A DNA stretch of 64,000 nucleotides from Erythrobacter sp. SG61-1L (GTDB lineage Bacteria > Pseudomonadota > Alphaproteobacteria > Sphingomonadales > Sphingomonadaceae): contig NZ_JXQC01000003.1 in the NCBI RefSeq assembly GCF_001305965.1, positions 1,665,633 to 1,729,632 of the forward strand. The letters are read 5' to 3'. Both the position numbers and the translations under genes were made by a program. Below the pieces are notes generated by a model. The model saw only the letters and a program-made list of their open reading frames with translations. It made no database searches and was not told the DNA's origin. Below are positions 1-9,029 of this stretch, one piece after another (positions within the stretch are counted from its first letter, which is position 1; every line of letters starts with the position of its first letter).

Positions 1-1
1 C

Positions 2-241
2 GCCGCCAAGGAGGCATTCTCCAAGGCGGTGGGCACCGGCTTCAAGCAGGGCGTGTTCATGAAAGACATTGGCGTGGTGAATGCCCGTTCGGGCGCGCCG
101 ACGCTGGAATTGCAGGGAGGCGCCCTCGCCCGCCTGCAGGAGTTGACCCCCGAAGGCCATGCGGCAATCGTTCACCTGACGCTCACGGATGACCATCCAT
201 GGGCGCAGGCCTTCGTCGTGATAGAGGCGCGCAAGCTGTGA
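2..241 (+). CDS. acpS: holo-ACP synthase, C-terminal part (cut by window edge)
   Basis: Only the last 79 codons are present; the reading frame is open from base 2 and the start lies outside the window. AcpS transfers the 4'-phosphopantetheine arm of CoA to a serine of apo-acyl carrier protein, activating it for fatty acid synthesis. The visible part carries the conserved [14 protein letters not shown] segment followed by the typical C-terminal strand with HLTLTDD and AQAFVVIEA, as known for bacterial AcpS. Its stop codon overlaps the GTG start of lepB in a GTGA junction, and acpS-lepB linkage is common in Sphingomonadales, which supports the assignment. Confidence 0.88.
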   Translation, partial: AAKEAFSKAVGTGFKQGVFMKDIGVVNARSGAPTLELQGGALARLQELTPEGHAAIVHLTLTDDHPWAQAFVVIEARKL

Positions 242-1212
242 ATTCCGAAGACGTGAACAATCCGGCTGCTTCCGCAGATGGCCCCGACGCCCCGCCCTCC
301 ACTCCCGCAGCCTCGCCCGACGCAGGTGTGAAGAAGGAAGAAAAGGTCAACTGGTTCGCGGAGATTCGCGGGCTGGTGCTGATGCTGCTGGCCGTGCTTG
401 CCTTCCACAGCCTGATCGCCAAGCCTTTCTATATCCCTTCCACATCCATGGTGCCCAACCTGCTGGTGGGTGACCGGTTGGTGGTGAGCAAATATCCCTA
501 TGGCTGGAGCTGGGTTTCGGCCACGTTCCACCTCCTGCCCCGCAGCGACTGGAAGATCGCCAGCCGTGTGCCTGAATATGGCGATGTCGTGATCGCCGTG
601 CCACCGGATCGTCCGGAAGATTACATCAAGCGTGTCATCGCCCTGCCCGGCGATCGAATCGCCCTGGTGAACGGGCGAATCATCCTCAACGGCAAGCTCG
701 TCCCCCGGCAGGTTGTGCCGCCGGTGCGCATTCCGGTGGATCAGCAGACCTGCCCCGATGGCGCAGGTGTGCCGCGCCCCTGCCTTGAAGACTTCGAGAA
801 GTTCCGCGTACGCGATGCCGACGGCAAGGAATATTACGAGCCGCCGACCTATCGCGAGACGCTGCCCAATGGCGTCAGCTATCTTGTGATCGACGACATG
901 ATCCAGATGAACGACGATTATGTCGAGCGCCCCGTGCCTGAAGGCCATGTGTTCCTGATGGGCGACAATCGCGACCATTCGGCCGACAGCCGCGTGCCGG
1001 CAAAGCCCATTGCCAATGGCCTGGGCGGCCCGGTTCCGCTGTCCAGCATCGGCGGACGGGCGGAATTCATCACCTTCTCGCTCGATGGTTCGATGACCTG
1101 GAATCCCCTTACCTGGTTCAATGCCTTCCGCGACGGTCGCGCCTGGACTAGCCTGCGCCCCGCCAAGGCCGAACCGGCCGCTGCGAACGGGAGTGGAGAT
1201 GGCGGAAAGTGA
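238..1212 (+). CDS. lepB: signal peptidase I
   Basis: Membrane-anchored serine protease that removes signal peptides from exported preproteins on the outer face of the inner membrane. A Pro/Ala-rich N-terminus of about 40 residues is followed by a single transmembrane helix (about 44-60), then the catalytic box PSTSMVP with nucleophile Ser70, the general-base Lys131 in [12 protein letters not shown], and box [13 protein letters not shown] chose GTG at 238, which overlaps the acpS stop as GTGA, instead of ATG at 199, which would overlap acpS by 43 bases. At 324 residues it is somewhat longer than the E. coli-type core, as usual for alphaproteobacteria. It overlaps the next gene by 14 bases, so translational coupling is likely. 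Confidence 0.93.
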   Translation: MNSEDVNNPAASADGPDAPPSTPAASPDAGVKKEEKVNWFAEIRGLVLMLLAVLAFHSLIAKPFYIPSTSMVPNLLVGDRLVVSKYPYGWSWVSATFHLLPRSDWKIASRVPEYGDVVIAVPPDRPEDYIKRVIALPGDRIALVNGRIILNGKLVPRQVVPPVRIPVDQQTCPDGAGVPRPCLEDFEKFRVRDADGKEYYEPPTYRETLPNGVSYLVIDDMIQMNDDYVERPVPEGHVFLMGDNRDHSADSRVPAKPIANGLGGPVPLSSIGGRAEFITFSLDGSMTWNPLTWFNAFRDGRAWTSLRPAKAEPAAANGSGDGGK

Positions 1213-2314
1213 CGCAAGGCCCGTGCGGGACGATGAACGCAAGGTAGGTTCCAGCCCCGCGCAGATTGCCGACCCCAAGCTTGCCTTCGAGGCGCGCCGC
1301 GCCTTCATGTGGGTGCTGGTGGTGGGTGGCGCCATCCTTACGGTCTACATGGCCCGCTCGCTGCTGGTGGTGTTCGGCGGCATGGTCTTTGCCGCGATGA
1401 TCGACGGCGGCGCCCGCCTTCTGGGCCGTGTGCTGAAGATAGGGCGCGGCTGGCGCATTGCCATTGTCCTCACGCTAGGCGTCGCCTTCCTGATCGGCAT
1501 GGTGGTCTATGCCGGAACGACGATTGCCCAGCAGGCGGCGGAACTGCCGCGAATCGTCGAGGAACAGATCCATGCATGGGCCATATGGGCACAGGATCGA
1601 GGCGTGGCCGTGGATGCCAATGCCTTGCAGAGCTTTGGCAGCCAGCTGGCCAGCGGCGTGGGCACCGTTACCCGCGCGCTGAGCGGCCTGTTGGGCGGCA
1701 TTGCCAGCCTGATCCTGATCGGCTTCCTGGGTATCTATATCTCGCTGGAGCCAAGGCTGTACGAGCGTGGCATTGCCTGGATGCTGCCGGAAAACCGGCG
1801 CGAGGATTTCTACATCACCGGATCGCTGATGGCGCGCCAGCTACGGCACCTGTTGGGTGGGCGCCTGTTCGGCATGGTGGTGGAAGGCATTTTCACCTGG
1901 GCGATGCTGGCCGGCTACGCATTGGTGAATGATGGCCAGCCGGTGCCCATGGCCGTGCTGCTGGGCCTCATCACCGGCACTCTGGCCTTCATCCCCAATG
2001 TCGGCGCAGTGATTTCCGGCGTGCTGATGGTGCTGGTGGGCTTTTCCGGCGGAACGGAGATGGGGCTTTACACCATATTCGTCTATTTCTTCGTGCAGAC
2101 GATCGACGGCAACATCCTCGTCCCGCTTATCGCCAAGAAGACGGTGGACCTCGCCCCGGCGCTCGTGCTCGCCACCCAGCTCGTGCTGGGGGTGATGTTC
2201 GGCATTCTCGGGCTTGCGCTGGCAGACCCGCTGGTGGCGATGATCAAGGTGGCGCTGGAGCGCCGTTCCGCGAAATACGATGCTGCGCGCGAAGCGCAGC
2301 AGGCCGGGGCATAG
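1199..2314 (+). CDS. AI-2E family (PerM/TqsA-type) permease
   Basis: Polytopic inner-membrane protein of 371 residues with about eight hydrophobic segments and the family hallmark region FIPNVGAVISG followed by a long amphipathic stretch and DGNILVPLI. The family (formerly UPF0118) includes autoinducer-2 exporters and cation exchangers, so the substrate cannot be read from sequence. ATG at 1199 is used because it is preceded by a good ribosome-binding site (GGGAG); an in-frame start further upstream lies deep inside lepB. The first 30 residues are charged and probably cytoplasmic. It sits in an overlapping operon with acpS, lepB, a DUF3089 hydrolase and ruvX, where rnc and era would be more usual after lepB. 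Confidence 0.85.
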   Translation: MAESDARPVRDDERKVGSSPAQIADPKLAFEARRAFMWVLVVGGAILTVYMARSLLVVFGGMVFAAMIDGGARLLGRVLKIGRGWRIAIVLTLGVAFLIGMVVYAGTTIAQQAAELPRIVEEQIHAWAIWAQDRGVAVDANALQSFGSQLASGVGTVTRALSGLLGGIASLILIGFLGIYISLEPRLYERGIAWMLPENRREDFYITGSLMARQLRHLLGGRLFGMVVEGIFTWAMLAGYALVNDGQPVPMAVLLGLITGTLAFIPNVGAVISGVLMVLVGFSGGTEMGLYTIFVYFFVQTIDGNILVPLIAKKTVDLAPALVLATQLVLGVMFGILGLALADPLVAMIKVALERRSAKYDAAREAQQAGA

Positions 2315-2338
2315 GCCCGGCATAAAGGCAAAGGCACA

Positions 2339-3457
2339 GTGAAAGCCGCGCGAATCTTCCTCTATATCGTTGCAGCCGGCATCGTGCTGGTGATCGGCAC
2401 CTTCTTTGCCCTGCGCATCTGGTCCAATGAACTGACTGCCTTCGCCTTTGTCCCCACGGCAGAGTTCGAAGAGCAGCAGCCGCTTGCCGCCAATGCCTAT
2501 GCCGATCCGCAAATGTGGTTCGCCCGCCCCGGCAAGGGCGACAATCTGGTGCGCTGGCAGCCGGGCGGGAGCGTACAGAAGGCTGGCGACACGCGCTTCG
2601 CCGTCTTCTTCGTTCACCCGACTTCCTATCTGGAAAAGACAGGCTGGAATGCCTCGCTGGACGATTCTACCGCCAACGACCGGGCGGAGATCTTTCTGAA
2701 AGGCATGGCCAGCCCCTTCGGACAGGCGAGCGAAATCTGGGCACCCCGCTATCGCCAGGCCGCTTTCGGCTCCTTCCTCACGGAAGATCCCAAGGCCGAC
2801 AAGGCGCTGGATGCCGCCTATCGCGATGTCGAGCAGGCCTTCGACTATTTCCTGACGCAGATTCCCGCTGAGGAACCCATCGTGCTGGCGGGCCACAGCC
2901 AGGGTTCCGTCCACCTGCTGCGCCTGCTGGCCGAGCATATCGCCGGCACCCCGGCGCAGAAGCGGATCGCCATGGTCTATGCCATCGGCTGGCCCGTCTC
3001 GCTGCAGCACGATCTTCCCGCGCTCGGCCTGCCGGCCTGCTCGGTCCTCCATCAGGCGGGCTGCATCCAGAGCTGGGTGAGCTTTGCCGAGCCTGCCGAT
3101 ACTGGCCAAATGCTGGAACGCTATAACGCCTCGGCGGGATTCGACGGGCAGCCGCGCAAGGGCAGTGCGATCCTGTGCAGCAATCCGCTCACCGGCAAAT
3201 CCGCCGATTCGGCACCTGCCAGCGCCAATCTGGGCACACTGGTGCCCAACGCCGCGATAACCGATGCCACGCTGACGCCCGGTGCAGTTCCTGCACGCTG
3301 CGATGCCAGCGGCATATTGCTGATCGGCGATCCGCCCGTGCTTGGTCCTGCCGTGCTGCCGGGCAACAATTACCACGTCTATGACATCCCGCTGTTCTGG
3401 AAGAACCTGCAGCAGGACGTCACGGCCCGTGTGAAGCAATGGACGCCCCCGGCATGA
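2339..3457 (+). CDS. DUF3089 family alpha/beta-hydrolase-like protein
   Basis: A 372-residue protein with an N-terminal membrane anchor (about residues 5-26) followed by a lipase-like domain. FVHPTSYL and the nucleophile elbow AGHSQGS (Ser187) match the DUF3089 family of alpha/beta hydrolases; several members are annotated as lysophospholipases, but the substrate is unknown. The start is GTG with an AAAGG-like ribosome-binding site. The gene follows the AI-2E permease by 24 bases and overlaps ruvX, so it belongs to the lepB operon. Predicted location: periplasmic face of the inner membrane, tethered by the N-terminal helix. Confidence 0.8.
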   Translation: MKAARIFLYIVAAGIVLVIGTFFALRIWSNELTAFAFVPTAEFEEQQPLAANAYADPQMWFARPGKGDNLVRWQPGGSVQKAGDTRFAVFFVHPTSYLEKTGWNASLDDSTANDRAEIFLKGMASPFGQASEIWAPRYRQAAFGSFLTEDPKADKALDAAYRDVEQAFDYFLTQIPAEEPIVLAGHSQGSVHLLRLLAEHIAGTPAQKRIAMVYAIGWPVSLQHDLPALGLPACSVLHQAGCIQSWVSFAEPADTGQMLERYNASAGFDGQPRKGSAILCSNPLTGKSADSAPASANLGTLVPNAAITDATLTPGAVPARCDASGILLIGDPPVLGPAVLPGNNYHVYDIPLFWKNLQQDVTARVKQWTPPA

Positions 3458-3921
3458 TCACAACCCGCGCCCCTGAATTGCGCGAGGCCCTGTCCGGCGG
3501 CGGCGCTTTGATCGCACTGGATGTCGGCACCAAGACCATCGGCACGGCCTTCTGCGATGCTGGCTGGAGCTTCGCCACGGCGGGCAAGACCCTGCCGCGG
3601 GGCAAGTTCACTGCCGACAAGGCCAAGCTGGAAGCCCTGATCGCCGAACGCAGCGTGAAGGGCATCGTGATCGGCCTGCCGCTCAATATGGATGGCTCTG
3701 AAGGCCCCCGCGCGCAGGCCAGCCGTGCCTATGCCCGCAATTTAGAGCCGCTGGGCCTGCCGGTATTGTTGTGGGACGAGCGCTGGTCCACCGCCAGCGC
3801 CGAACGCGACATGATCGCGCAGGATTTCAGCCGCGGAAAACGCGCCGAGCGAATCGACAGCCATGCGGCGGCAGTGATCCTGCAGGGAGCTATCGATGCG
3901 CTGGCGGGATCTGCGTTTTAG
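3454..3921 (+). CDS. ruvX: putative pre-16S rRNA nuclease / Holliday junction resolvase-like protein YqgF
   Basis: RNase H-fold nuclease of the YqgF/RuvX family, known for maturation of the 5' end of 16S rRNA. The first acidic residue is in ALDVGTKTIG, the second region is IVIGLPLNMDGSEG, and DERWSTASAER and RIDSHAAAVILQ complete the family motifs. The ATG at 3454 overlaps the upstream stop in an ATGA junction and gives 155 residues, the usual family length; an in-frame ATG at 3439 is an alternative. It is the last gene of the acpS-lepB operon. Confidence 0.9.
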   Translation: MITTRAPELREALSGGGALIALDVGTKTIGTAFCDAGWSFATAGKTLPRGKFTADKAKLEALIAERSVKGIVIGLPLNMDGSEGPRAQASRAYARNLEPLGLPVLLWDERWSTASAERDMIAQDFSRGKRAERIDSHAAAVILQGAIDALAGSAF

Positions 3922-3969
3922 CCCCGCCCCCGTTCGTACTGATCTTGTCGAAGGACAGGCGGATACGGA
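3922..3969. repeat. degenerate REP-like intergenic element
   Basis: The 48 bases between the convergent ruvX and siroheme synthase genes contain CGTTCGTACTGATCTTGTCG followed by AAGGACAGG. This resembles, with a few changes, a short palindromic element common between sphingomonad genes (a TTCGACAAGCTCAG-type sequence on the other strand). It may act as a weak bidirectional terminator, but no strong hairpin is visible here. Confidence 0.4.
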
Positions 3970-4749
3970 TTAGTTCCGCCGCAATTCCACCACCAGCCCC
4001 TTGGGCAATTCGCCCTCATAGGGCAGCGGACGGCGCAGGGCATCGGCCCGCGCCCGGTCGAGAATCGCCTGCGGAATGCCCTGCCCCACCAGCAGCACAT
4101 CCGCACTGCCAAGCAGGCGTGCCTCGCGCAGCGTCAAATCGTCGGGGTTGGCGCTACGCAGCGCAATAATCGCGTGGCCGAGCGGCTTTTCCGTCTCCGC
4201 CCCGTCAAGCCAGCCTTCCACTGCATCCGCGCTTTCCTCGCGCAGGGGATCGAGCGCCCCGCCCGGACCCAGAGCCACATCGAGCGCCTGGCGCCGGTCA
4301 GCGGGCGAAGGCCAGCGTGCGCGCAGTTTCTCCCGCGCTGATTGCAGCGATTCGGCCAGTGTGCCGAGTGTGGCTGGCAGCAGCGATTCGAGCCGCAGGC
4401 GCAATTGCTTGGCCAGCCCGGCGGATGCCCCGCCCGTGCCGATGGCCACCAGCACCGGATCGCGTTCCAGAATGCTGGGCGTCGTGAAATCGCACAGGTC
4501 CGGCCGGTCGACCACGTTCACCAGTACGCCGCGCGCCTTCAGGCGCTTTGCGGCTTCTTCATTCGCCGCCTGACTGTCCAGCGCGACAAAGGCCAGCCGC
4601 GCCCCGCGCGACCAGCCCAGTTCGATAGTATCGATCACTTCACCGCCTGCCCGCTCGACAAGGCGGCGCTTGGGCTCGGCAGCAGGCCCTTCCCCCAGCA
4701 CGATCACCGGCTGCCCGGCAATGCGGTGGAAGAGCGGAAGGGACTGCAT
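3970..4749 (-). CDS. siroheme synthase, precorrin-2 dehydrogenase/sirohydrochlorin ferrochelatase (CysG N-terminal type)
   Basis: Makes siroheme for sulfite/nitrite reductase by NAD-dependent oxidation of precorrin-2 and iron insertion. The 259-residue protein starts with a Rossmann segment (VIVLGEGPAAEPKRRL), has the catalytic region VNVVDRPDLCDFTTPSI and continues with the central dimerisation domain AIGTGGASAGLAK, all as in Met8p/CysG-N proteins. The tail (about 200-259) keeps only a short piece resembling the start of a methyltransferase-like domain, so the SUMT activity of full-length CysG is absent. The nucleotide-binding loop is unusual in having Glu and Pro (GEGPAA) where GGG is common. 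It overlaps lysA by one base and is probably cotranscribed with argH-lysA. Confidence 0.8.
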   Translation of the reverse strand: MQSLPLFHRIAGQPVIVLGEGPAAEPKRRLVERAGGEVIDTIELGWSRGARLAFVALDSQAANEEAAKRLKARGVLVNVVDRPDLCDFTTPSILERDPVLVAIGTGGASAGLAKQLRLRLESLLPATLGTLAESLQSAREKLRARWPSPADRRQALDVALGPGGALDPLREESADAVEGWLDGAETEKPLGHAIIALRSANPDDLTLREARLLGSADVLLVGQGIPQAILDRARADALRRPLPYEGELPKGLVVELRRN

Positions 4750-6014
4750 CAGCCCAGCAGCCAGTCCGGCACCCGCTCAGCATCGGCGATGGCTTCTGGC
4801 GCGATCCGGTCTGCCACCACGGCATAGCGATCCCCGTCCACCAGCACTTCGGGCACGAAGCCGCGGCTGTTGTAGGAAGATGCCATGGTGGCACCATAGG
4901 CACCGGCCGTACGGAACACGGCCAGATCGCCTGCCTCCAGCGCATCCATGTGGCGGCCCATGGCGAAAGTGTCGCCGGTTTCGCAGATCGGGCCGACGAT
5001 ATTGCCGGTCATCTTCGCGCCGCTGGGGCGCACTGCGTCGAAATCGTGCCATGAACCATAGAGCGCCGGGCGGGCGAGATCGTTCATCGCCGCGTCCACG
5101 ATCACGAAGGGGTCGCGATTGCCGTTGCGCTTCACCCGCACCACCGAAGTGAGCAGGATACCCGCATTGCCGGCGATCACGCGGCCCGGTTCGAACATCA
5201 GGGTAACGTCCCAGTCCTTCGTCACGCGGGCGACCATTTCGCCATATTCCGCCGGGCTCGGCATGACTTCGCCCGCCTTGTAGGGCACGCCAAGGCCGCC
5301 GCCGAGATCGGCATGGGTCACCTTGAGGCCAGCCGCACGCAGTTCGGCAATCAGGCGGCCAAGGCGCGTGAAGGCCTTTTCCAGCGGAGCGAGATCAGAA
5401 AGCTGACTGCCGATATGAACGGCCACGCCGCGCATATCGAGGCCGGGCAGCGCGGAAAGCCGCGCATAAATGCCGGGCGCTTCGTCAATCGGCACGCCGA
5501 ACTTGTTGTCGGCCTTGCCGGTGGAAATCTTGTCATGCGTGCCCGCGTCGATATCCGGGTTCACGCGCAGGGCGCAGGGCGCGCTCTGCCCCATCGCCTC
5601 GGCCAGGGCGGCAAGCTCGCGCCCTTCTTCCTCGGATTCGATGTTGAACTGGCCGATCCCGGCCTCGATCCCGCGCAGCAATTCCCGCGCAGTCTTGCCC
5701 ACGCCGGAGAACACTACATCTTCAGCCGGCATTCCGGCGCGCAGGGCGCGTTCCAGCTCGCCGCCCGAGACGACGTCGGCGCCATAGCCTTCGCGCTGGA
5801 GGATCTTCAGCACGGCCAGATTGGGGTTCGATTTCACCGCGAAGGCGACATGCACCTTCGGAAGGATCGAAAGGCCTTCACGGAAAACGCGTGCGTGGCG
5901 TTCCAGCGTGGCGCGGGAATAGACATAAACGGGCGTGCCGATTTCAGCCGCGATGCGGGCCAGCGGCACGTCTTCGGCGTAAAGCTCGCCGTTCCTGAGT
6001 TCGAAATGGTCCAT
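4749..6014 (-). CDS. lysA: diaminopimelate decarboxylase
   Basis: PLP enzyme for the last step of lysine synthesis, decarboxylating meso-diaminopimelate. The alanine-racemase-fold domain carries the PLP lysine Lys61 in FAVKSNPN, the His/Gly-rich phosphate loop GGGLGVPY, and the C-terminal domain has the ICETGDTF and AYGATMASSYN motifs that complete the active site at the dimer interface. At 421 residues it is full length. It lies downstream of argH and a small lipoprotein gene, 9 bases after the latter, which fits the argH-lptM-lysA arrangement seen in many proteobacteria. Confidence 0.95.
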   Translation of the reverse strand: MDHFELRNGELYAEDVPLARIAAEIGTPVYVYSRATLERHARVFREGLSILPKVHVAFAVKSNPNLAVLKILQREGYGADVVSGGELERALRAGMPAEDVVFSGVGKTARELLRGIEAGIGQFNIESEEEGRELAALAEAMGQSAPCALRVNPDIDAGTHDKISTGKADNKFGVPIDEAPGIYARLSALPGLDMRGVAVHIGSQLSDLAPLEKAFTRLGRLIAELRAAGLKVTHADLGGGLGVPYKAGEVMPSPAEYGEMVARVTKDWDVTLMFEPGRVIAGNAGILLTSVVRVKRNGNRDPFVIVDAAMNDLARPALYGSWHDFDAVRPSGAKMTGNIVGPICETGDTFAMGRHMDALEAGDLAVFRTAGAYGATMASSYNSRGFVPEVLVDGDRYAVVADRIAPEAIADAERVPDWLLG

Positions 6015-6023
6015 GGTTACCTG

Positions 6024-6269
6024 TTATTCGGGCGGGAGATCGAAGGGATCATCCTCACGTTCTTCGGATCGGCGGCGCAATTCCACGCTGCGTTCGGGCG
6101 CGGCTTGCGGTGCCGTCTCCATAAGTTCTTCAGCAGAGAGGCGTTCTTCCCGGCCATAGGGTGCCTCGGGCAGTTGCTTGCCCGTTTCCGGCCGCAGCTC
6201 CGCCGTCTGCCCGCAGGCGGCAAGCAGCGCGAAACCGGGCAGGAGGAGGAGTGTGGCGGAATGCTTCAT
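6024..6269 (-). CDS. small lipoprotein, LptM (YifL)-like
   Basis: An 81-residue lipoprotein with signal peptide and lipobox LLAAC (Cys19), then [20 protein letters not shown] and an acidic/charged tail. LptM proteins, which assist maturation of the LptD/LptE lipopolysaccharide translocon, are tiny lipoproteins with a conserved ACGQKGPL-like start and lie next to lysA/dapF. This one keeps CGQ and position upstream of lysA, but has TAEL where KGPL is typical, so the family assignment is tentative. It overlaps argH by 4 bases and precedes lysA by 9. Confidence 0.65.
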   Translation of the reverse strand: MKHSATLLLLPGFALLAACGQTAELRPETGKQLPEAPYGREERLSAEELMETAPQAAPERSVELRRRSEEREDDPFDLPPE

Positions 6270-7663
6270 GCGTCCATTTCCAGCGCGCTGCGCGCTTGTG
6301 CGATCCGCTTTTCTACCTCGGAAGGCGCGGTTCCGCCATGGCTGGCGCGCGATGCGACCGATGCTTCGACAGAAAGCGCGGAATAGACCCGGTCGTCGAT
6401 ACGAGGATCGATAGCCTGAAGCTCGTCCATAGGCAGAGCTTCAAGCGCTATCCCTTTGCTTTCGGCCAATTTCACTGCCGCGCCCGTGATGTGATGCGCC
6501 TCGCGGAAGGGGATGTTCGCTTGCCGCACCAGCCAGTCGGCCAGATCGGTTGCCGTGGCATAGCCGAGTTCGGCCGCCTGCCGCATCCGCGCAGTGTTGA
6601 AAGTAGCCTTGGCGACCATGCCTTCCATCGCCGCGATGGACAAGCCCAGCAACCCGGCCGCTTCGAATACAGGCGGCTTATCGTCCTGCATGTCTTTCGA
6701 ATAGGCGAGCGGCAGGCCCTTCATGGTGATCATCAGCGCCGTGGCGCAGCCCACGATCCGCCCCGAATGGCCCCGCACCAGTTCCGCCGCGTCGGGATTT
6801 TTCTTCTGCGGCATGATCGAACTGCCGGTGGAAAGCGCATCGGGCATCCGCACGAAACCATAGGGCTGGCTGGCCCAGATGATCATCTCTTCCGCCAGCC
6901 GCGACAGGTGCAGCGAGCATTGCGAGGCGGCCATCAGGTAATCGAGCGCGAAATCGCGATCCGACACCGAATCGAGGCTGTTGTCGGTCGGCTTGGCGAA
7001 ACCCAGCGCGGAAGCGGTCGCCTGCCGGTCGATAGCAAAGCCCGTACCGGCCAGCGCGGCCGAACCGAGGGGGCATTCATTGAGCCGCGCGCGCGCATCG
7101 GCAAAGCGCGAGCGATCCCGCCGCAGCATCTCGTAATAGGCCATCAAATGGTGGCCGAGCGTGACAGGCTGGGCCACCTGCAGATGAGTGAAGCCCGGCA
7201 TGATCGAATGGGCATGTTCGCCCGCCCGCGTCACCAAAGCGCGCTGCAGGGCGGCGAGACCGGCATCGACCTCGTCAATCGCATCGCGCACCCACAGGCG
7301 GAAATCGGTAGCCACCTGATCGTTGCGGCTGCGCGCAGTGTGCAAGCGGCCCGCTGCCGCGCCGATCAATTCGGCAAGGCGGCTTTCGGTGGTCATGTGA
7401 ATATCTTCGAGATCCCAGTCCTCGGGAACGCCATTGGCCTCATATTCGGCGGCAACCTGATCCAGACCGGCAGCAATCGCCTGCGCATCTTCGGCAGAGA
7501 CAATGCCCCGTGCGCCCAGCATGGCGACATGGGCCTTGCTCGCAGCGATGTCCTGTCGCCACAATGCCTTGTCGAACGGGATCGACGCGTTAATTTCGCG
7601 CATGATTGCCGACGGGCCTTCAGCAAAGCGCCCGCCCCACATCTGATTGGAGCTGTTTCCCAT
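6266..7663 (-). CDS. argH: argininosuccinate lyase
   Basis: Last enzyme of arginine biosynthesis: splits argininosuccinate into arginine and fumarate. The fumarase/aspartase-family signature [12 protein letters not shown], the HTARSRNDQ segment and TGFAIDR are all visible. The ATG at 7661-7663 starts [13 protein letters not shown], matching the usual start region and giving 465 residues; the frame stays open further upstream but that would run far into the divergent gene. The start codon shares the CATG palindrome with the ATG of the divergent TlpA-like gene, so the two start codons overlap. It is the first gene of an argH-lipoprotein-lysA-siroheme synthase operon. Confidence 0.95.
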   Translation of the reverse strand: MGNSSNQMWGGRFAEGPSAIMREINASIPFDKALWRQDIAASKAHVAMLGARGIVSAEDAQAIAAGLDQVAAEYEANGVPEDWDLEDIHMTTESRLAELIGAAAGRLHTARSRNDQVATDFRLWVRDAIDEVDAGLAALQRALVTRAGEHAHSIMPGFTHLQVAQPVTLGHHLMAYYEMLRRDRSRFADARARLNECPLGSAALAGTGFAIDRQATASALGFAKPTDNSLDSVSDRDFALDYLMAASQCSLHLSRLAEEMIIWASQPYGFVRMPDALSTGSSIMPQKKNPDAAELVRGHSGRIVGCATALMITMKGLPLAYSKDMQDDKPPVFEAAGLLGLSIAAMEGMVAKATFNTARMRQAAELGYATATDLADWLVRQANIPFREAHHITGAAVKLAESKGIALEALPMDELQAIDPRIDDRVYSALSVEASVASRASHGGTAPSEVEKRIAQARSALEMDA

Positions 7664-8246
7664 GTCCCGTTCGTTGTCCGTCACGCTTGCGCTCGCACTC
7701 GGCTTTGCCGTCTCACTGGCGGGGTGCGATAGGGAAAGCGGCACCGACGCGCAACCACAGGGCGACACAACGGCCACTCAAAGCGCCAAGGAAGGGCCTG
7801 TAAGCCGCAAATTCGCAGGCGAAACCCTGCCCGAATTCACTGCGACCGACCCTTCGGGCAAGACACTGGACCTCGCCAGCCTGAAAGGGCAGCCGGTGCT
7901 GCTGAACCTGTGGGCCACATGGTGCGCGCCCTGCAAGGCGGAAATGCCGGTGCTGGATGCCATTGCGGGCGAGCATCAGGGCAAGCTGCGCGTGGTGACG
8001 ATCAGCCAGGACATGAAGGGCGCCGAAGTGGTCACGCCCTTCTTCACCGAAGGCAAATTCGCCCATCTCGAGCCGTGGCTCGATACCAAGAGCGATCTCA
8101 GCTTCAATTCAGGCACTTCGGACCTGCCGACAACCTTCCTCTACGATGCCAGCGGCAAGGAAGTCGCCCGCGTGACCGGCGCCTTCGACTGGGAGGGCGA
8201 GGAAGCCAGGGCCCTGATTTCCGAAGCCATGGGCGGCGCGGGCTGA
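7662..8246 (+). CDS. TlpA-like thiol:disulfide oxidoreductase lipoprotein
   Basis: A 194-residue periplasmic thioredoxin-fold protein. A signal peptide ends at lipobox SLAGC (Cys22), and the redox active site is WCAPC (Trp87-Cys91), with the cis-proline region [10 protein letters not shown] further on. TlpA/ResA proteins reduce disulfides in periplasmic proteins, for instance during cytochrome c or copper-site assembly; the partner is not evident here. ATG 7662 is preceded by GGAG at a normal spacing. It is divergent from argH with overlapping start codons, and 3 bases ahead of an exported dioxygenase gene, so these two are probably cotranscribed. Confidence 0.9.
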   Translation: MSRSLSVTLALALGFAVSLAGCDRESGTDAQPQGDTTATQSAKEGPVSRKFAGETLPEFTATDPSGKTLDLASLKGQPVLLNLWATWCAPCKAEMPVLDAIAGEHQGKLRVVTISQDMKGAEVVTPFFTEGKFAHLEPWLDTKSDLSFNSGTSDLPTTFLYDASGKEVARVTGAFDWEGEEARALISEAMGGAG

Positions 8247-8249
8247 CGC

Positions 8250-9029
8250 ATGCCATCGCGCCTCGCCACCGATCTGGCCGCCCTCGCCTCGCGCCGACAG
8301 GCACTGGGGCTGGCGGCGATGGGACTGGGCGGGCTGGCGGCGGCATGTCAGGAAACCGTGGCGGCGCGCACGGCAAAGGGCGCGCAATGCCTGATAACCC
8401 CAACGGAGATTCGCGGCCCCTTCCCTGCTGACGGCACGCGCGCCAGCGGGCGAACCCTGTCCGTCTTTGGCCAGCAGGGCCTCGTGCGGCAGGACATTCG
8501 CACCAGCTTTGCCGGAATGGCGGGCGAAGCGCCGGGCGTGAAGCTCGACTGCGCGATCAGGCTGGTGGATGCGCAAGGCTGCACGCCGCTGGCGGGCCGC
8601 GCGCTCTATCTGTGGCAATGCGATGCCGCGGGGGATTACTCGCTCTACAATCGCGAGGATGTGAACTGGCTGCGCGGCATGCAAGTGAGCGACGGGGATG
8701 GTGTGGCACACTTCACCACCATCGTGCCCGGTTGTTACGGCGGCCGTGCGCCGCATGTGCATATCGAAGTGTTCGAAAGCCTTGAGCAGGCGACCAGCGG
8801 CCATTCCAGCCTGCTCGTATCGCAACTCGCCTTCACCGAGGCGGAATGCGCGGAAATCTATCGGGCGCGCGCCGAATATGGCTCCAGCCTCGACAATCTG
8901 TCCCGCTGGCCCGCCGCGCGCGATTTCGCCTTCTCAGGCCCGGAGGATGAACGCGCCGCGCAGACCATCCGACTCAACGGCAGCGTTGAAAAAGGCTATG
9001 CCGGGACGGCCACCGTCACGCTGGGCTGA
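8250..9029 (+). CDS. exported intradiol ring-cleavage dioxygenase family protein
   Basis: A 259-residue protein of the protocatechuate 3,4-dioxygenase/intradiol superfamily, which uses non-haem Fe(III) bound by two Tyr and two His. LYLWQCDAAGDYSLYN and PHVHIEVFE match the family's iron-ligand regions. The N-terminus has a twin-arginine-like SRRQALG (14-20) followed by a hydrophobic stretch and AAAC (Cys33), so it looks like a Tat-exported lipoprotein; known catabolic members are cytoplasmic. The substrate is unknown. It overlaps the convergent FAD monooxygenase gene by 34 bases. Confidence 0.82.
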   Translation: MPSRLATDLAALASRRQALGLAAMGLGGLAAACQETVAARTAKGAQCLITPTEIRGPFPADGTRASGRTLSVFGQQGLVRQDIRTSFAGMAGEAPGVKLDCAIRLVDAQGCTPLAGRALYLWQCDAAGDYSLYNREDVNWLRGMQVSDGDGVAHFTTIVPGCYGGRAPHVHIEVFESLEQATSGHSSLLVSQLAFTEAECAEIYRARAEYGSSLDNLSRWPAARDFAFSGPEDERAAQTIRLNGSVEKGYAGTATVTLG

